DNA of 63,644 nt from assembly GCF_000276805.1 (NCBI RefSeq), contig NZ_AKXQ01000028.1, positions 1-63,644 of the forward strand, written 5' to 3'. The DNA comes from Moritella dasanensis ArB 0140 (lineage in GTDB: Bacteria > Pseudomonadota > Gammaproteobacteria > Enterobacterales > Moritellaceae). The translations under genes and the position numbers were made by a program. Within the stretch, counting starts at the first letter, position 1, and the number at the start of each line of letters is the position of its first letter. Below are positions 45,301 to 51,308 of the stretch, piece after piece. The notes under the pieces were generated by a model. It saw only the letters and a program-made list of their open reading frames with translations, had not been told where the DNA came from and did no database searches.

Positions 45301-48038
45301 TTCTTAGCTGGAATGATCAGGGGGACGTGACTGTTCGCGAAGAAGCTGTGCGTAACACTATTGCTGAAGGTGATATTGATCTTAGCCGCATCGGTTTAAG
45401 TGAAAACGATGGCGTGACTCGTGGTGCGATTGCCGATAATGATGATGTCTTTACTGCGCCAGAAAAACGCAAAGATAAAGTTGAAACGAGTAGTTCGGAT
45501 AAATCGGATAACAAAGTGAGTTACTCGGGCAATATTCAAGTGAACGTCGGTGATGGAGAGTTTACAGCGCTCAACTGGGGCACATCAAACGTGGGCATTA
45601 AAGTCGGTACTGGTGGTTTCAAGTCGCTGGCCTTTGGTGATAATAATGTGATGGTGCATATCGGTAACGGTGACAGCAAACATAGCGTTGATATGGGTGG
45701 CTATCAAGCACTGGAAGGTGCACAAATGTTTATCGGTAACCGTAACGTGAGCTTCAATATGGGGCGCAGTAATGATTTGATCGTGATGATGGACAAGTCA
45801 ATTCCAACTCCGCCATTGGTTAATCCTTTTGATGGTGCAGCGCGTATTTCAGGTGTACTTCAGAGTATTTCTGCATCAGGGAAAGATCAGGATTGGTTGG
45901 CCGCTCAGGACAGTCAATGGACATTAGCGGGTGTGAGTAAATACGTTAAAGATATGTCAGGTCTGGACCAAACCAGCAGTGTTGATTATACAACTTTAGT
46001 TAATCTGGATTCTCAGCACGAACGTAGTAGCCGTGGTCTGAAAAGTGATACTGAAGCAACATTGAACAAGAAGTATAACGAATGGTTAGGCGGTAATAAG
46101 AGTTCAGACAGTAGTAAGATGAGCCGTTCAGATAAGCTCCGTCAGAAAAATGAAGAGCTGGCATTTAACTTAGCTGTAGGTGGCAGAGGCGCTGATATTC
46201 AAGTAACGACTGGTAACTGGAACTTTATGTTCGGTGATAATATTCAGTCCATTCTCGATACTAACCTCGGTTCGTTATTCGGCCTGATGACTCAGCAGTT
46301 CTCGGCAACAGGAAAAGCGGGAACAACCTTCACTTATAACCCTCAAGACTTACCTCGTCAGTTACAAAATAAGCTGTTGGGTAAACTTGCTGGCGTCGGT
46401 GCTGATACTACATTGGCTGATATTTTTGCGGTTGATTATACTGCTGATGGTCAAATAGTTGCACGTAATGGCGAGGCTGTAGATGGCGTCGCTATACTGA
46501 CTGAAATGGTGGAAGTGGTTGCTGAATTTGGTGGCGAACAACTGAAATCATTCATTGATCCGTCGACATTGTTAGATAGCTTGAAATCAAGCTTAGATAT
46601 GGGTAAGGATGGCCTCAACTCGTTTGTTGAAAGTCATGGTTTAAAAGACAAAGCACCGGAAGAACTGGAAAATAAAGCAACGGTCAGTGTTAATGCTGAA
46701 ACAGATTCTCAGGCTAAAGCTGTAACAACAGATGAAGTTGCAGGGAAAGAAGAGCGTCCGTTTGGATTCAATACGCTTAATTTACCTAACTTATTTGCCA
46801 CTATTTTTAGTGCAGATAAACAGTCTGAAATGAAATCTCTGGTGACCAATCTGAAAGGTAACCTGACTGCAGATCTGCTTAATATGAAGGAAGCAACGTT
46901 TGATTTCCTTCGTAATAGCGGACATCTGCAAGGTGATGGTGATGTCAATGTATCTCTGGGTAATTATAATTTCAACTGGGGTGGCGACGGTAAAGATCTC
47001 GGCGCTTATCTCGGTGACAATAATAATTTCTGGGGTGGTCGCGGTGATGATGTTTATTACGCAACTGGTACGTCAAATATTTTCACTGGTGGTGAAGGTA
47101 ATGATATGGGCGTGCTAATGGGCCGTGAAAATATGATGTTCGGTGGTGATGGTGATGATACAGCTGTTGTTGCTGGCCGTATTAATCATGTGTTTATGGG
47201 AGATGGTAATGACCAAGCCTTTGTCTTCGGCGAAGGTGGCACAATTGAATCCGGCTCAGGCCAAGATTATGTTGTAACATCAGGTAATTATAATTCTGTA
47301 CAGGCTGGTGATGGTCAAGACTATGTGGTCACGATTGGTAATAATAATCAGATCGACTTAGGTAATGGTGATGACTTCTCGAACGTGTTCGGTAATTATA
47401 ATAAGATTGACGGTAAAGCTGGCAACGATGTTATCAAATTGATGGGTTACCATGCCGTGATCGACGCGGGAGCTGATGATGATCACTTAATCGCAGCATC
47501 TGTCTCGAAATACAGTGAGATCGATGGTGGCGAAGGTAATGATCTACTCGTTCTTGGTGGTTATAGTAATAACTTCCAAGGTGGCACCGGAATTGACAGC
47601 TTCATGGTCAATGTTAATGTAATCGACAATCAGGTTACAGACATTTCTGCAGATGATTTCATTGTCTTTAATAACGTGAACTGGAGTGATTTGTGGCTGC
47701 AGCGCAGCGGTGAGGATTTACAGATCAAGATAAACCGTAAGGCTGATTATACTTCGGCACAGGCTAAATTTGAAAGCCTCGGCTTGGTTACCTTCACTGA
47801 CTACTTCGCGGATAACCGAGCTAAATTAGTGATCAGCATGGATGCCAAGCAAGAATCAGGGGAACGTGATTATACTGCGTTGTCGAATGGTGCTGTAGAT
47901 AATTTAGTACAGGCCATGAGTGGTTTTGAACCATCAGCTGGTGATGCTGGGTTTATGGACCAATTAGATAACGGTGCAAAACACAACATTGCGTTAGCGT
48001 GGGGTAATGTGAATAAAGGGACTGGCCATATAGCGTAA
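33303..48038 (+). CDS. rtxA: MARTX multifunctional-autoprocessing RTX toxin
   Basis: The 4911-residue protein is a full MARTX toxin secreted by RtxBDE. In order: glycine-rich A repeats (about 60-300 and 560-660) broken by a non-repeat insert; about 35 B repeats of the NVLTKVGDG type (660-1340); a beta-sandwich-like module (about 1460-1595, NGDFEQGAQGW); an Ala/Gln-rich coiled linker (about 1600-1880); effector modules ACD, RID, ABH and RRSP; the inositol-phosphate-activated cysteine protease; and C-terminal repeats with RTX nonapeptides (GGRGDDVYYATG). The repeats form the pore that delivers the effectors into host cells; the protease then cuts them free. No frameshift or deletion is visible. 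ATG 33303 follows AAAGAGATT. Confidence 0.97.
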   Translation: MGKPFWRSVEYFFTGNYSADDGNNNIVAIGFGGEIKAYGGDDTITVGSIGATVYTGSGNDNVYAGAAYLKVEDSTGNLGVYGAAGYADINKNGDGNVSFAGAAGGVSIDHTGNHGDVKYGGIAAYNGLTRKGLSGNVTFEGAGGYNSLWHETNQGNLYFAGAGAGNKLDRTWFNRYQGSRGDVSFNGVGAANSISSRVETGNISFKGAGADNHLVRKGKVGDITLQGAGASNRIERTRQADDVYSETRGDIRFEGVGGYNSIYSDVAHGNINFSGAGAYNEITRKGVKNDFAGEGLENANADEIVLTSADLGGSWIQQSQAVSGVKSTTEANTYLFAFADSTYTKISKVRLHNDPITGKLGYYATSWYKGGNHLTNLADQQISSANGFVNLNINGAYTLSKLKVEHQQSVTVHAIEKNLTEYEWITYGGGTSIDAADVTLSDSKMGGPSISTVGTKIDVQAVKSNSKANTYIYASLQGPYTKIVVVELANDPKSGELKYRAIPWYKSGDYTANLANEDISAGNGYRHAGYSLSDLQYRVDSMRVTSDQIADMEEYSEKPLIEASTDSGESSGDVRFIGAGGGNVIKSNVTRGNVYFDGAGIANVITHSSDFGNTEFNGVGAANVIVKSGQQGDLTFHGAGLGNVLVHQSKQGKMDVWAGGLVNVLVRVGDGEYLVHLLAYGNISVQQGNGDSRVVMFGGYNTHTQIGNGSGTWVAAGGFNVMTQVGDGDITSVLVGGANVLTKIGDGDLTSGMIGGANIITHISGDEQSSDTTSVALGGLNVLTKKGKGNALAVMAGGGNVLTHIGDGSTTGVMIGGANVLTKVGDGNTTGIMLGLGNVLTHIGNGQTLGVMGAVGNVFTKVGDGTAIAAMVGAANIFTHVGEGDSWALMGGLGNVFTKIGDGNALALMIAEVNVFTHIGNGTTVALMLAKGNIATKVGNGMTMAAMVGNANIFTHVGDGDTFAAMIGQANILTKVGNDLTAALMVGQANIYTHVGDGTSIGILAGEANIMTKVGDGTTLAAMFGKANIMTHVGDGLSGVLALGQANIVTKVGDGFMGVVAAAKANVVTHVGDGTTAALMLGEGNILTKVGDGTTVGLLISKIGNIMTHVGDGMTIGVAKGKANIITKVGDGLGVNVAWGEANILTHVGDGDRYNFAKGKANIITKVGNGQEVSVVHGKANIITHVGNGDDYTGAWGEANIITKIGDGRNVVLAKGKANIVTQIGDGDSFNALWSKGNIVTKVGDGMQVTAAKGKANIVTTIGNGLSVTATYGDLNINTKVGDGISVNVAWGKYNINTKVGDGLNVAVMKGKANANIQVGDGLGINASYAQNNVAIKIGNGDFYSLSVASSNTKSNKLSSLFDNIKQTVLGMAGSQGINFLVQGDDASTSASRKGRGAIATPEITKLNGFQMEEIAEVGSELGDSMSGGVTDVETPDVAAMKSELNVDEDAQSTENPNLIANGDFEQGAQGWLSTNGIEASYSGSVYGVDNAGHGAIVNELATNVNTTIYQDIQSLESGEVLSLSFDFVQRAGLSAGHGMQVLWNGSIVFSASGDESTWQQQTLQLTAQIGNNRIEFKGTGESNGLGYILDNVVAKSEKIAATSAVSDNAQQNKAAANAQNDKEKAEANAQRLQQEKDQQLAAVSGSQKQLEATDQNALKTNGQTEREALAVEQRDITKELTDLTQGLDALDGQDNYQGESGDSWRDNFAGGILDNVQSKLDDAKSNSNEQLDKAAQQNIQNQQDTQAAVAKSESGVAKGEENQANAKHDINDAKANANSRQNEALVNQQDALQAKTNANADSNQAQQRGEQDSSAAQNKSSQAQADAKGTKQDEDDKPDRNGASGSGLSGKAYEAQAAAENTSHVDAHSEVAADGRYSEGLTEQELEALEGAKEAVNRLQINTGIRPNNTGSAVTEMFTHTGSRDVTAETVVGDRGHITRETIDYAKVNLDGLSGEQDRQRLQQSRSKAVPEFNSHFDTTSIGIENELSGLVVVLPKNSTQKFGYVHDAEGNPLFMLTKDMNQGGYSNPAGISDIKDVSNWQTHTIELVTYPSETSDKKAVESRKEAMLWLAKEFTSHINDSNHKSLSNIVSQDNRFTLVISNSNHLVAAGNGTALEAHGQTIGMTPSGQQATMAVNAKAFGMSSSPELKLLESASWYQSRLQDEFSEIANNVTLDDPMTAKNVFAYLTSIYSKTADLAKEYGLYINDWDPVAEGFTPNAQGLTDPKVKNAWEILPRTRPAKMLDLLSKQDSMYVRQQISAKLKSTHSDTLAKNVFEYFQYGGEVAGHAINNATTGSAQSPEPAILFEFRAVPNELSDYVPKTQSTAKLDVKVLDQFDSINRRAIIAKVNELVNGNDDFDIWYQAYRESEGLPPVKNPQRSASANHKAEWVRSQVPEQWTIITTQHVSDDAHSKAGVPLGTTTMPTEELESLGSGGNKEVTLDTESVSQDKPKTELMSVADLLEAAYVKGKIRGESYQKVIDALAHYHADSGENVDSELDAMVNLRQQVEGYLLGHPDSGRVPALNVLLSQVSQNIEVDDNTVYQDAFSKVYAQLDNANVNDSKHLYIDVNGGFVTKGKENITDAEKLASGKLAADKLKVTVAKEYGQAVADAVFNDLHKNDLAKDSKGVDVAGLKKIHRAIEQQISPVSATLFIWKPSDHSSLGHAAMQIGQGRVQVDAQDAPDFNQKNYVSWWPLGSKSSKISDIFNIATSEHPDLKIRKSDFSQPAHQNDTLEHDMVSEENDNFGMEDGDRKLERFIEKLNIAKGIDAQFKDISEAFTMVALMNPDMLETSGIPEHVSRRFVDEWNDTSYDMMDVAKRFAEELQKQAQASSDTVLMEKRIGNVVRQFADRALEDINNFKTQEADLGRVFRINLEGLDVAAMQAEWNTISNDPDTRYQLLTKNCSTTVAKVLKAGGADKLIGHTWTPNVGVWTPTALFNYGQALQEAQLEIATKKQSRHSIDDVDTLSGKDKVLESVVMENDGKPPREKASLSPLTRFLNNELYGSKDARQKIGDITQTLLDNAVTDGKSDKVTLKGESGRLSGYYHHGNTLEDTVQAQDTSQKVVLFVHGSGSSAEEQASAVRQHYQKQGIDILAVNMRGYGASDGGPNEKGLYQDARTMFSYLVNDKGIDPSNIIIHGYSLGGPIAADLARFAAQNNQAVSGLLLDRPMPSMTKAITAHEVVNPAGIVGALSKIVNGQFSVEKNLKGLPKETPIMLLTDNEGLGNEGEKLRAKLAADGYQISGENTFYGHEASNRLMSQYAKEIVSGLFDAKPQTVVELESLGNKAKQSADLSEVFTKDQLKKNAKVFAKPIGVSYQRILDQVGLVHSTTGRDQIAASFELNKQIDAYVEANPASGRNQAFNQLKGQITNALFNGDIQVAKEGISEIAQTRPELAARIYIIAQEEANGKNLGLTDLMVRWAKEDPYLSAKNGYQGDIPSDLGFEAKFHVELGSQYADFKQTLEKAQVEGLLTKAVIDESTKTVHLGYTYQELQDQTGTESVQMAAYFLKEAAKKSDPTSADSAEMILLNKFADKNYITELERQRIDQIESIYRSSHDTDIAGWDKRYSGTALNELNSQLGAATSVEAQLALLLEKRNGLLIGESHGSDVNGLRFVNEQMDALKAQGVSVIGLEHLRADLAQPLIDSYLSSGDMSSELRIMLKTKHLDISLFENARAKGLRIVALDANSTTRPTIQGTEHGLMYRAGAANNVAVETLSGLPAGEKFVAIYGNAHLQSHKGIEGFVPGITHRLDLPGLKISETNQFKAQADDLSQRVIYGDVLNKAKIEFTNSLNSDDGKVQKNNVESWDKVTVTPQNDGGDTRFDGQLIIQTENDPAAAKAAANLAGKHPDSSVVVQLDADGKYRVVYGDPSKLAGKLRWQIVGHGRDASDNNNTRLSGYSATELAANLVQFNEDFSQAKNINSKPEYISIVGCSLISTDKQKGFAKTFITAMAESDIRTDVSARSSEVAIDATGHKHTRDADEQWTKKLVDNKVVLSWNDQGDVTVREEAVRNTIAEGDIDLSRIGLSENDGVTRGAIADNDDVFTAPEKRKDKVETSSSDKSDNKVSYSGNIQVNVGDGEFTALNWGTSNVGIKVGTGGFKSLAFGDNNVMVHIGNGDSKHSVDMGGYQALEGAQMFIGNRNVSFNMGRSNDLIVMMDKSIPTPPLVNPFDGAARISGVLQSISASGKDQDWLAAQDSQWTLAGVSKYVKDMSGLDQTSSVDYTTLVNLDSQHERSSRGLKSDTEATLNKKYNEWLGGNKSSDSSKMSRSDKLRQKNEELAFNLAVGGRGADIQVTTGNWNFMFGDNIQSILDTNLGSLFGLMTQQFSATGKAGTTFTYNPQDLPRQLQNKLLGKLAGVGADTTLADIFAVDYTADGQIVARNGEAVDGVAILTEMVEVVAEFGGEQLKSFIDPSTLLDSLKSSLDMGKDGLNSFVESHGLKDKAPEELENKATVSVNAETDSQAKAVTTDEVAGKEERPFGFNTLNLPNLFATIFSADKQSEMKSLVTNLKGNLTADLLNMKEATFDFLRNSGHLQGDGDVNVSLGNYNFNWGGDGKDLGAYLGDNNNFWGGRGDDVYYATGTSNIFTGGEGNDMGVLMGRENMMFGGDGDDTAVVAGRINHVFMGDGNDQAFVFGEGGTIESGSGQDYVVTSGNYNSVQAGDGQDYVVTIGNNNQIDLGNGDDFSNVFGNYNKIDGKAGNDVIKLMGYHAVIDAGADDDHLIAASVSKYSEIDGGEGNDLLVLGGYSNNFQGGTGIDSFMVNVNVIDNQVTDISADDFIVFNNVNWSDLWLQRSGEDLQIKINRKADYTSAQAKFESLGLVTFTDYFADNRAKLVISMDAKQESGERDYTALSNGAVDNLVQAMSGFEPSAGDAGFMDQLDNGAKHNIALAWGNVNKGTGHIA
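33480..35290 (+). repeat. RtxA N-terminal glycine-rich A repeats
   Basis: Roughly 20-residue units of the GxxxFxGAGAxNxI type (for example GNISFKGAGADNHL) occur before 34190 and resume at about 35010. The gap between them encodes two related halves, each with an NTY(L/I)(F/Y)A segment and a WYK(S/G)G segment. In the MARTX family these regions are implicated in host membrane contact. Confidence 0.85.
35290..37330 (+). repeat. RtxA B repeats
   Basis: About 35 consecutive copies of a 19-20-residue unit with core N(I/V)(L/M/I)T(K/H)(V/I)GDG are visible, encoded by a DNA repeat of about 57-60 bp. The copies are diverged at the DNA level, so the tract is old and probably stable. Confidence 0.9.
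39201..40601 (+). other. RtxA effector module 1: actin cross-linking domain (ACD)
   Basis: SIGIENELSGLVVVLPKN carries Glu1986 and Glu1988, matching the metal-binding E-x-E of the V. cholerae ACD. It is followed by THTIELVTYPSE and KNVFEYFQYGG. ACD links actin monomers through Lys-Glu bonds using ATP. A predicted processing site, Leu2433 in EELESL-G, ends it. Confidence 0.85.
40602..42212 (+). other. RtxA effector module 2: Rho inactivation domain (RID)
   Basis: A four-helix membrane-localisation part (YQKVIDALAHYH, HPDSGR) precedes the catalytic half. SSLGHAAMQIG holds His2667 and TKNCSTTVAKVL holds Cys2907, with the same 240-residue spacing as H2782/C3022 in V. cholerae. RID attaches fatty acyl chains to Rho GTPases. 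Leu2970 (VDTL-S) is the likely end. Confidence 0.9.
42213..43163 (+). other. RtxA effector module 3: alpha/beta hydrolase (ABH)
   Basis: The segment VLFVHGSGSS gives the oxyanion loop and HGYSLGGP the nucleophile elbow with Ser3145; TFYGHEAS supplies the histidine. In V. cholerae this module is a phospholipase A1 specific for PI3P. It ends at a predicted site after Leu3287 (ELESL-G). Confidence 0.88.
43164..44693 (+). other. RtxA effector module 4: RRSP (Ras/Rap1-specific endopeptidase)
   Basis: A four-helix bundle of the C1 membrane-localisation type (SYQRILDQVGL, NPASGRNQAF) comes first. Then Glu3608 and His3610 in GESHG, Glu3638 in GLEHL and His3738 in GNAHL. Their spacing (2, 30 and 130 residues) equals that of E3900, H3902, E3930 and H4030 in V. 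vulnificus RRSP, a TIKI-like fold that cuts Ras switch I. Confidence 0.88.
44694..45350 (+). other. RtxA cysteine protease domain (CPD)
   Basis: IVGHGRD carries His3889 and IVGCSLIS carries Cys3938. The spacing of 49 residues equals H3519/C3568 in V. cholerae. The domain is activated by host inositol hexakisphosphate and cleaves after leucine, starting at its own N-terminus, here probably Leu3797. Confidence 0.93.
45511..47590 (+). repeat. RtxA C-terminal glycine-rich and RTX repeats
   Basis: The region opens with SYSGNIQVNVGDGEF and ends with calcium-binding nonapeptide units such as GGEGNDMGV and GGDGDDTAV (about 46980-47590). The extreme C-terminus should hold the uncleaved type I secretion signal. 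Confidence 0.88.
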
Positions 48039-48101
48039 CTTTATATTATTAGCAGTGTAATTTATTGCGCTGCTAAGCATCAAATTTTTTAAATATTATA
48101 C

Positions 48102-48136
48102 AGAGACATCCCCATTTTTGAGGTTGTCTCTTTTTT
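48102..48136 (+). terminator. Terminator after rtxA
   Basis: AGAGACA at 48102-48108 pairs with TGTCTCT at 48125-48131, followed by a run of six T. It ends the rtx operon. Confidence 0.85.
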
Positions 48137-48387
48137 ATGTCCCCATTTAAATTAAACTGCATTACAGAAACGTTCTTCACTATCAACTCATTTTATTCAC
48201 CTCGCTGGTGGCGATTTAGTCAATGCTCAAAACCTCTATATTTTAGACCATCATGCATAAGTGTTAATAAATGGTGGCAAACTTTAAATCTGCATATAAC
48301 TTCGCCACTATCTAATGCATCAGCAAATATTGAGTGTAAGTGGTATTATTCCCGTTATTAGTATTCTACTGTTTGAAAGGAATTTAA
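48137..48387. other. Intergenic region, no gene seen
   Basis: The only frame, 74 codons from 48137, begins on the T run of the terminator and has no ribosome binding site or motif. The promoter of the alanyl-editing gene should lie in its last 100 bp. Confidence 0.5.
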
Positions 48388-49272
48388 ATGTCTGAAGTTT
48401 TAACTCATCAAGTACTCCCTACCAAGGTACTTTTTACCCAAGAAATCACCCAATCTTTAACTCAAGTTCAATGGGTTGAACAAACAGACACAGGTTCTTA
48501 TGTCGTAACTGAAAATACACCTTTCCACCCAGTTAGCCATATTTGGCCAGATCATCCTGCGGACAAAGGTTTCTTGGTATTGGCTGGTACTAAATACGCT
48601 GTGATTGATTGTCTTACTGGTGCGTTTGATATTGAAAATAACAAATTACACGTAGGCGCAGATATTCCAGTGAAACGTGGTGAAGCAGGTTGGCATTTTG
48701 TTGTTGTGCACGAGTTAGCGCTTGATGCAGTGATAAACCTTAGTGATGATGTTGAATTGATTGTTGATGCAAACTATCAAACTGCATTAAGTCGCGGACA
48801 CAGTGCTGGTCACTTAGCCTCTTTTGCATTAAACAAAGTACTTGAGCAAGCTTACTGGCGTAAAGATGCATCGCGTAGAGATGCGTTAAACAGCCGTGAT
48901 TTTCATTCGTATGCACAGGAATTAAGTTTGGTTTCTGAAAACCAATCAACTGATACTTACCGTTTAGGTAAAACGCTGAAAAAACGAGGACTTAATGTCG
49001 CAGATATGCTGGCAGACCTTGCGCTTATCGAAGCTAAAGTGAATGATGTGTTGGCAGCCTGGCTTGCGACGAAAGCGCCAGTAGTCATGAAATGCGAAGG
49101 AGAGCAGCTTACAGACTCTCGCTTTTGGTGTTGCGATTTAGGTAAAGGTGAGAGTATCACCATGCCTTGTGGTGGTTCACACGTTCAAAGTTTGGCGGAA
49201 TATAACGCGGTTAAGATTGTATTTACATTAAAGTCTGAACAAGAGTTAGAAATGATCACAACGGCAAGCTAG
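48388..49272 (+). CDS. AlaX-type alanyl-tRNA editing protein
   Basis: The 294-residue protein resembles the stand-alone editing domain of alanyl-tRNA synthetase. The zinc site is readable: RGHSAGH gives HxxxH at His138 and His142, and PCGGSHV gives CxxxH at Cys261 and His265. Such proteins hydrolyse Ser-tRNA-Ala or related mischarged tRNAs in the cytosol. The start follows GAAAGGAATTT. It is convergent with the alanine exporter alaE, sharing a terminator. Confidence 0.85.
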   Translation: MSEVLTHQVLPTKVLFTQEITQSLTQVQWVEQTDTGSYVVTENTPFHPVSHIWPDHPADKGFLVLAGTKYAVIDCLTGAFDIENNKLHVGADIPVKRGEAGWHFVVVHELALDAVINLSDDVELIVDANYQTALSRGHSAGHLASFALNKVLEQAYWRKDASRRDALNSRDFHSYAQELSLVSENQSTDTYRLGKTLKKRGLNVADMLADLALIEAKVNDVLAAWLATKAPVVMKCEGEQLTDSRFWCCDLGKGESITMPCGGSHVQSLAEYNAVKIVFTLKSEQELEMITTAS

Positions 49273-49315
49273 TGGGTTGTGTGAAATAGTATCGTATATA
49301 GAATAAAATCAACAA

Positions 49316-49334
49316 AGGCGCATTATCTGCGCCT
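49316..49334. terminator. Bidirectional terminator between alaX-like gene and alaE
   Basis: AGGCGCA at 49316-49322 and TGCGCCT at 49328-49334 form a perfect 7-bp stem with a 5-nt loop, followed by an AT-rich tail. Confidence 0.8.
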
Positions 49335-49376
49335 ATATTTATTTTTATGTTGTGAGCGAACTATCGGTAGAGCTTA

Positions 49377-49832
49377 TTAAGCACTCATACCGGCGTTGTA
49401 ACCGGGTACGCGAAATAGCTTACGACACAAATCAAGGAACTGACCGTAAAACACACCAACAAAACAAGATACAACCGCGTTGCTTGATACTGCTGTTACG
49501 ATCTGAGCTAAGTCAGCACCGACAGATAATAAAATTAAAGCATAAACCGGCGATTGGAAAGAGACATACGCAAACGTATCACCAAACTGTTTGGTTAATT
49601 TATGCTTAACTAACCTACCACCGGTTTTAATAATATAATCACGATACAAACCATAAGGGTATGCAATCGCGATGTTCACCGGTATTGACACTACACGAGA
49701 AGCTAAAGATCGTTCAAACGACATCCCAGAGACAAAAATCTCAATCAACATTCCCACAACAAAACTAAAAATGACCATTGCGAATGTATCAGCTGCGGCA
49801 TTACGTACGCAGAAAGGGGTTTTAACTTGCAC
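49377..49832 (-). CDS. alaE: L-alanine exporter AlaE
   Basis: The 151-residue membrane protein matches E. coli AlaE in order: AADTFAMVIFS, GMSFERSLASR, IPVNIAIAYPYGLYRD, FAYVSFQSPVYALILL and FYGQFLDLCRKLF, in four hydrophobic helices. AlaE exports L-alanine through the inner membrane when it accumulates. The start is GTG 49832, preceded by TTGGAGATAAGCAA. Confidence 0.93.
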   Translation of the reverse strand: MQVKTPFCVRNAAADTFAMVIFSFVVGMLIEIFVSGMSFERSLASRVVSIPVNIAIAYPYGLYRDYIIKTGGRLVKHKLTKQFGDTFAYVSFQSPVYALILLSVGADLAQIVTAVSSNAVVSCFVGVFYGQFLDLCRKLFRVPGYNAGMSA

Positions 49833-50139
49833 TTGCTTATCTCCAAGTAGATTAATATGTCACATAATTATAAGTATCCACCATCTATAAACTGGATGCT
49901 TAACGATAGGCGGGATATGTGGGTATTAAATCACGTATTAAGCAGTTTTAATCACTTTTGTTCTATCTGTTTTTTAATTTTTAATATATTAAATACTGAA
50001 AATGTATGAAAAATAGAACATAAATGCTGGGGAATAGAAAAGAGGTGCGAATTAGTGTGATGTAGTTCAAATTACTGACCGAAGTTTGCGGTCAGTATCG
50101 CGTAAGTTGGCTTTGCTTGTTGACAGCTAGGTCAAGTAA
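49833..50139. other. Intergenic region with one hairpin
   Basis: No gene is seen. TACTGACCG at 50073-50081 pairs with CGGTCAGTA at 50089-50097 and could terminate the DUF2797 gene, which ends at 50140 on the minus strand. Confidence 0.5.
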
Positions 50140-50964
50140 TTAAGCTGTTAAGGTGATTTCATAGCTGGTGAATTTACGTATGTTTATCACACCCGTATCA
50201 AAAAACAGGTATTGGCCTTTAATGCCTTGTAATATACCGGACACAACCGGTTCTTTATCAAAATTGTGCGAGACAATTTTTGTTGGATGCTGAGTAACAG
50301 GGTAGTTAATCGTTACAATCTCTTCTTCAAGTTCTTCAATTGCATCTAAACCAAACATCATTTCGATGTTACCTAACTGTTCTTCTATTAAAGGCATTAA
50401 ACGAATTGCTTCAGCTTTTAAATCAAGATCCGCATTTTCACCTTTGAGCATTGTACGCCAATTAGTCTTGTCACCAATGAATTCAGCCAGTGCGGTTTCA
50501 ACTAGTCCAGAAATCTGTCTGGTTTTAACTTTAAAAATGGGCAGGCCCTGTGTCGCACCCTGATCAATCCAACGGGTTGGTAATTGCGTATGGCGGGTGA
50601 TACCAACCTTTAATGACGATGTGTTAGACAGGTAGACATAATGGTCAGTCATACAAAAATCATCAGCCCATTCAGGTTGACGGCAAGTACCGTGCTCATA
50701 ATGGCATGTTTCTGGTTTCATTATACACATGTCACAACTGGCTAATTTACGTGTACAAACAAAGCAGTGGCCTTGTGAATAGCTTTTCTTGGTTTTCTTA
50801 CCGCAGTTCGAACAATGTATGTTGCCGGTGTGCGTCAGTGTGAGTGATTTACCGATAAATTCGTTTAACGGAATAAGGGTATCGTCGAGTGGTAACTGGT
50901 AACTCACACTGCTATCTGCATTAAGAGTTGAAACCATTTTACTGATATGGCCTGTGTATGACAT
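50140..50964 (-). CDS. DUF2797 family protein
   Basis: The 274-residue protein has two cysteine pairs, CSNCGKK and CFVCTRKLASCDMC, with a further CHYEHGTC, suggesting zinc sites. VYLSNTSSLKVGITR followed by PTRWIDQGA resembles a GIY-YIG-like segment, which is the reported fold of DUF2797. No substrate is known. It is alone, divergent from thrS. Confidence 0.8.
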   Translation of the reverse strand: MSYTGHISKMVSTLNADSSVSYQLPLDDTLIPLNEFIGKSLTLTHTGNIHCSNCGKKTKKSYSQGHCFVCTRKLASCDMCIMKPETCHYEHGTCRQPEWADDFCMTDHYVYLSNTSSLKVGITRHTQLPTRWIDQGATQGLPIFKVKTRQISGLVETALAEFIGDKTNWRTMLKGENADLDLKAEAIRLMPLIEEQLGNIEMMFGLDAIEELEEEIVTINYPVTQHPTKIVSHNFDKEPVVSGILQGIKGQYLFFDTGVINIRKFTSYEITLTA

Positions 50965-51234
50965 TTTAAATATTCCATTGCTGATGAAATTATAGGACTT
51001 AGTTGCGTTGTTGATTTACGGATTTATTCTTATATAAGACGGATAAATTCAGGTAACATCAACAAAAGCCGTGTAATTATAATGTAATTCTATATAATAC
51101 TTGGTCTGAAATTTCTTTCTAGTTATAGTTTTTACTTTTAGTAATTCAATTACAAAGGGTTCGAACTCAAATTTCAGTTTTAGTCATGCGAGAGGGTCTT
51201 TTGTACTCCTCATTTAGCTAAAATTCATTATCGC

Positions 51235-51286
51235 ATGATGTGTTGTTCACATCATTAATTTATGCAAACGCTGCATCGTAGGCAGC
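51235..51286 (+). promoter_or_regulatory. thrS leader with two tRNA-Thr anticodon-arm mimics
   Basis: The hairpin at 51270-51286 has a 5-bp stem GCTGC/GCAGC and the 7-nt loop AUCGUAG, so U33 and a CGU anticodon are in register. The hairpin at 51235-51255 (ATGATGTG/CACATCAT) opens to a loop GUUGUUC, with U33 and UGU. Both are Thr anticodons. They lie before AAAAAGGATAT and the thrS start, as in the E. coli ThrRS translational operator. No gene is seen elsewhere in 50965-51308. Confidence 0.72.
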
Positions 51287-51308
51287 ATCACTGCAAAAAG
51301 GATATAAA

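Noticed and set aside
48137-48361. 74-codon frame after the rtxA terminator
   Set aside because: It starts in the terminator T run, with no ribosome binding site and unusual residue content.
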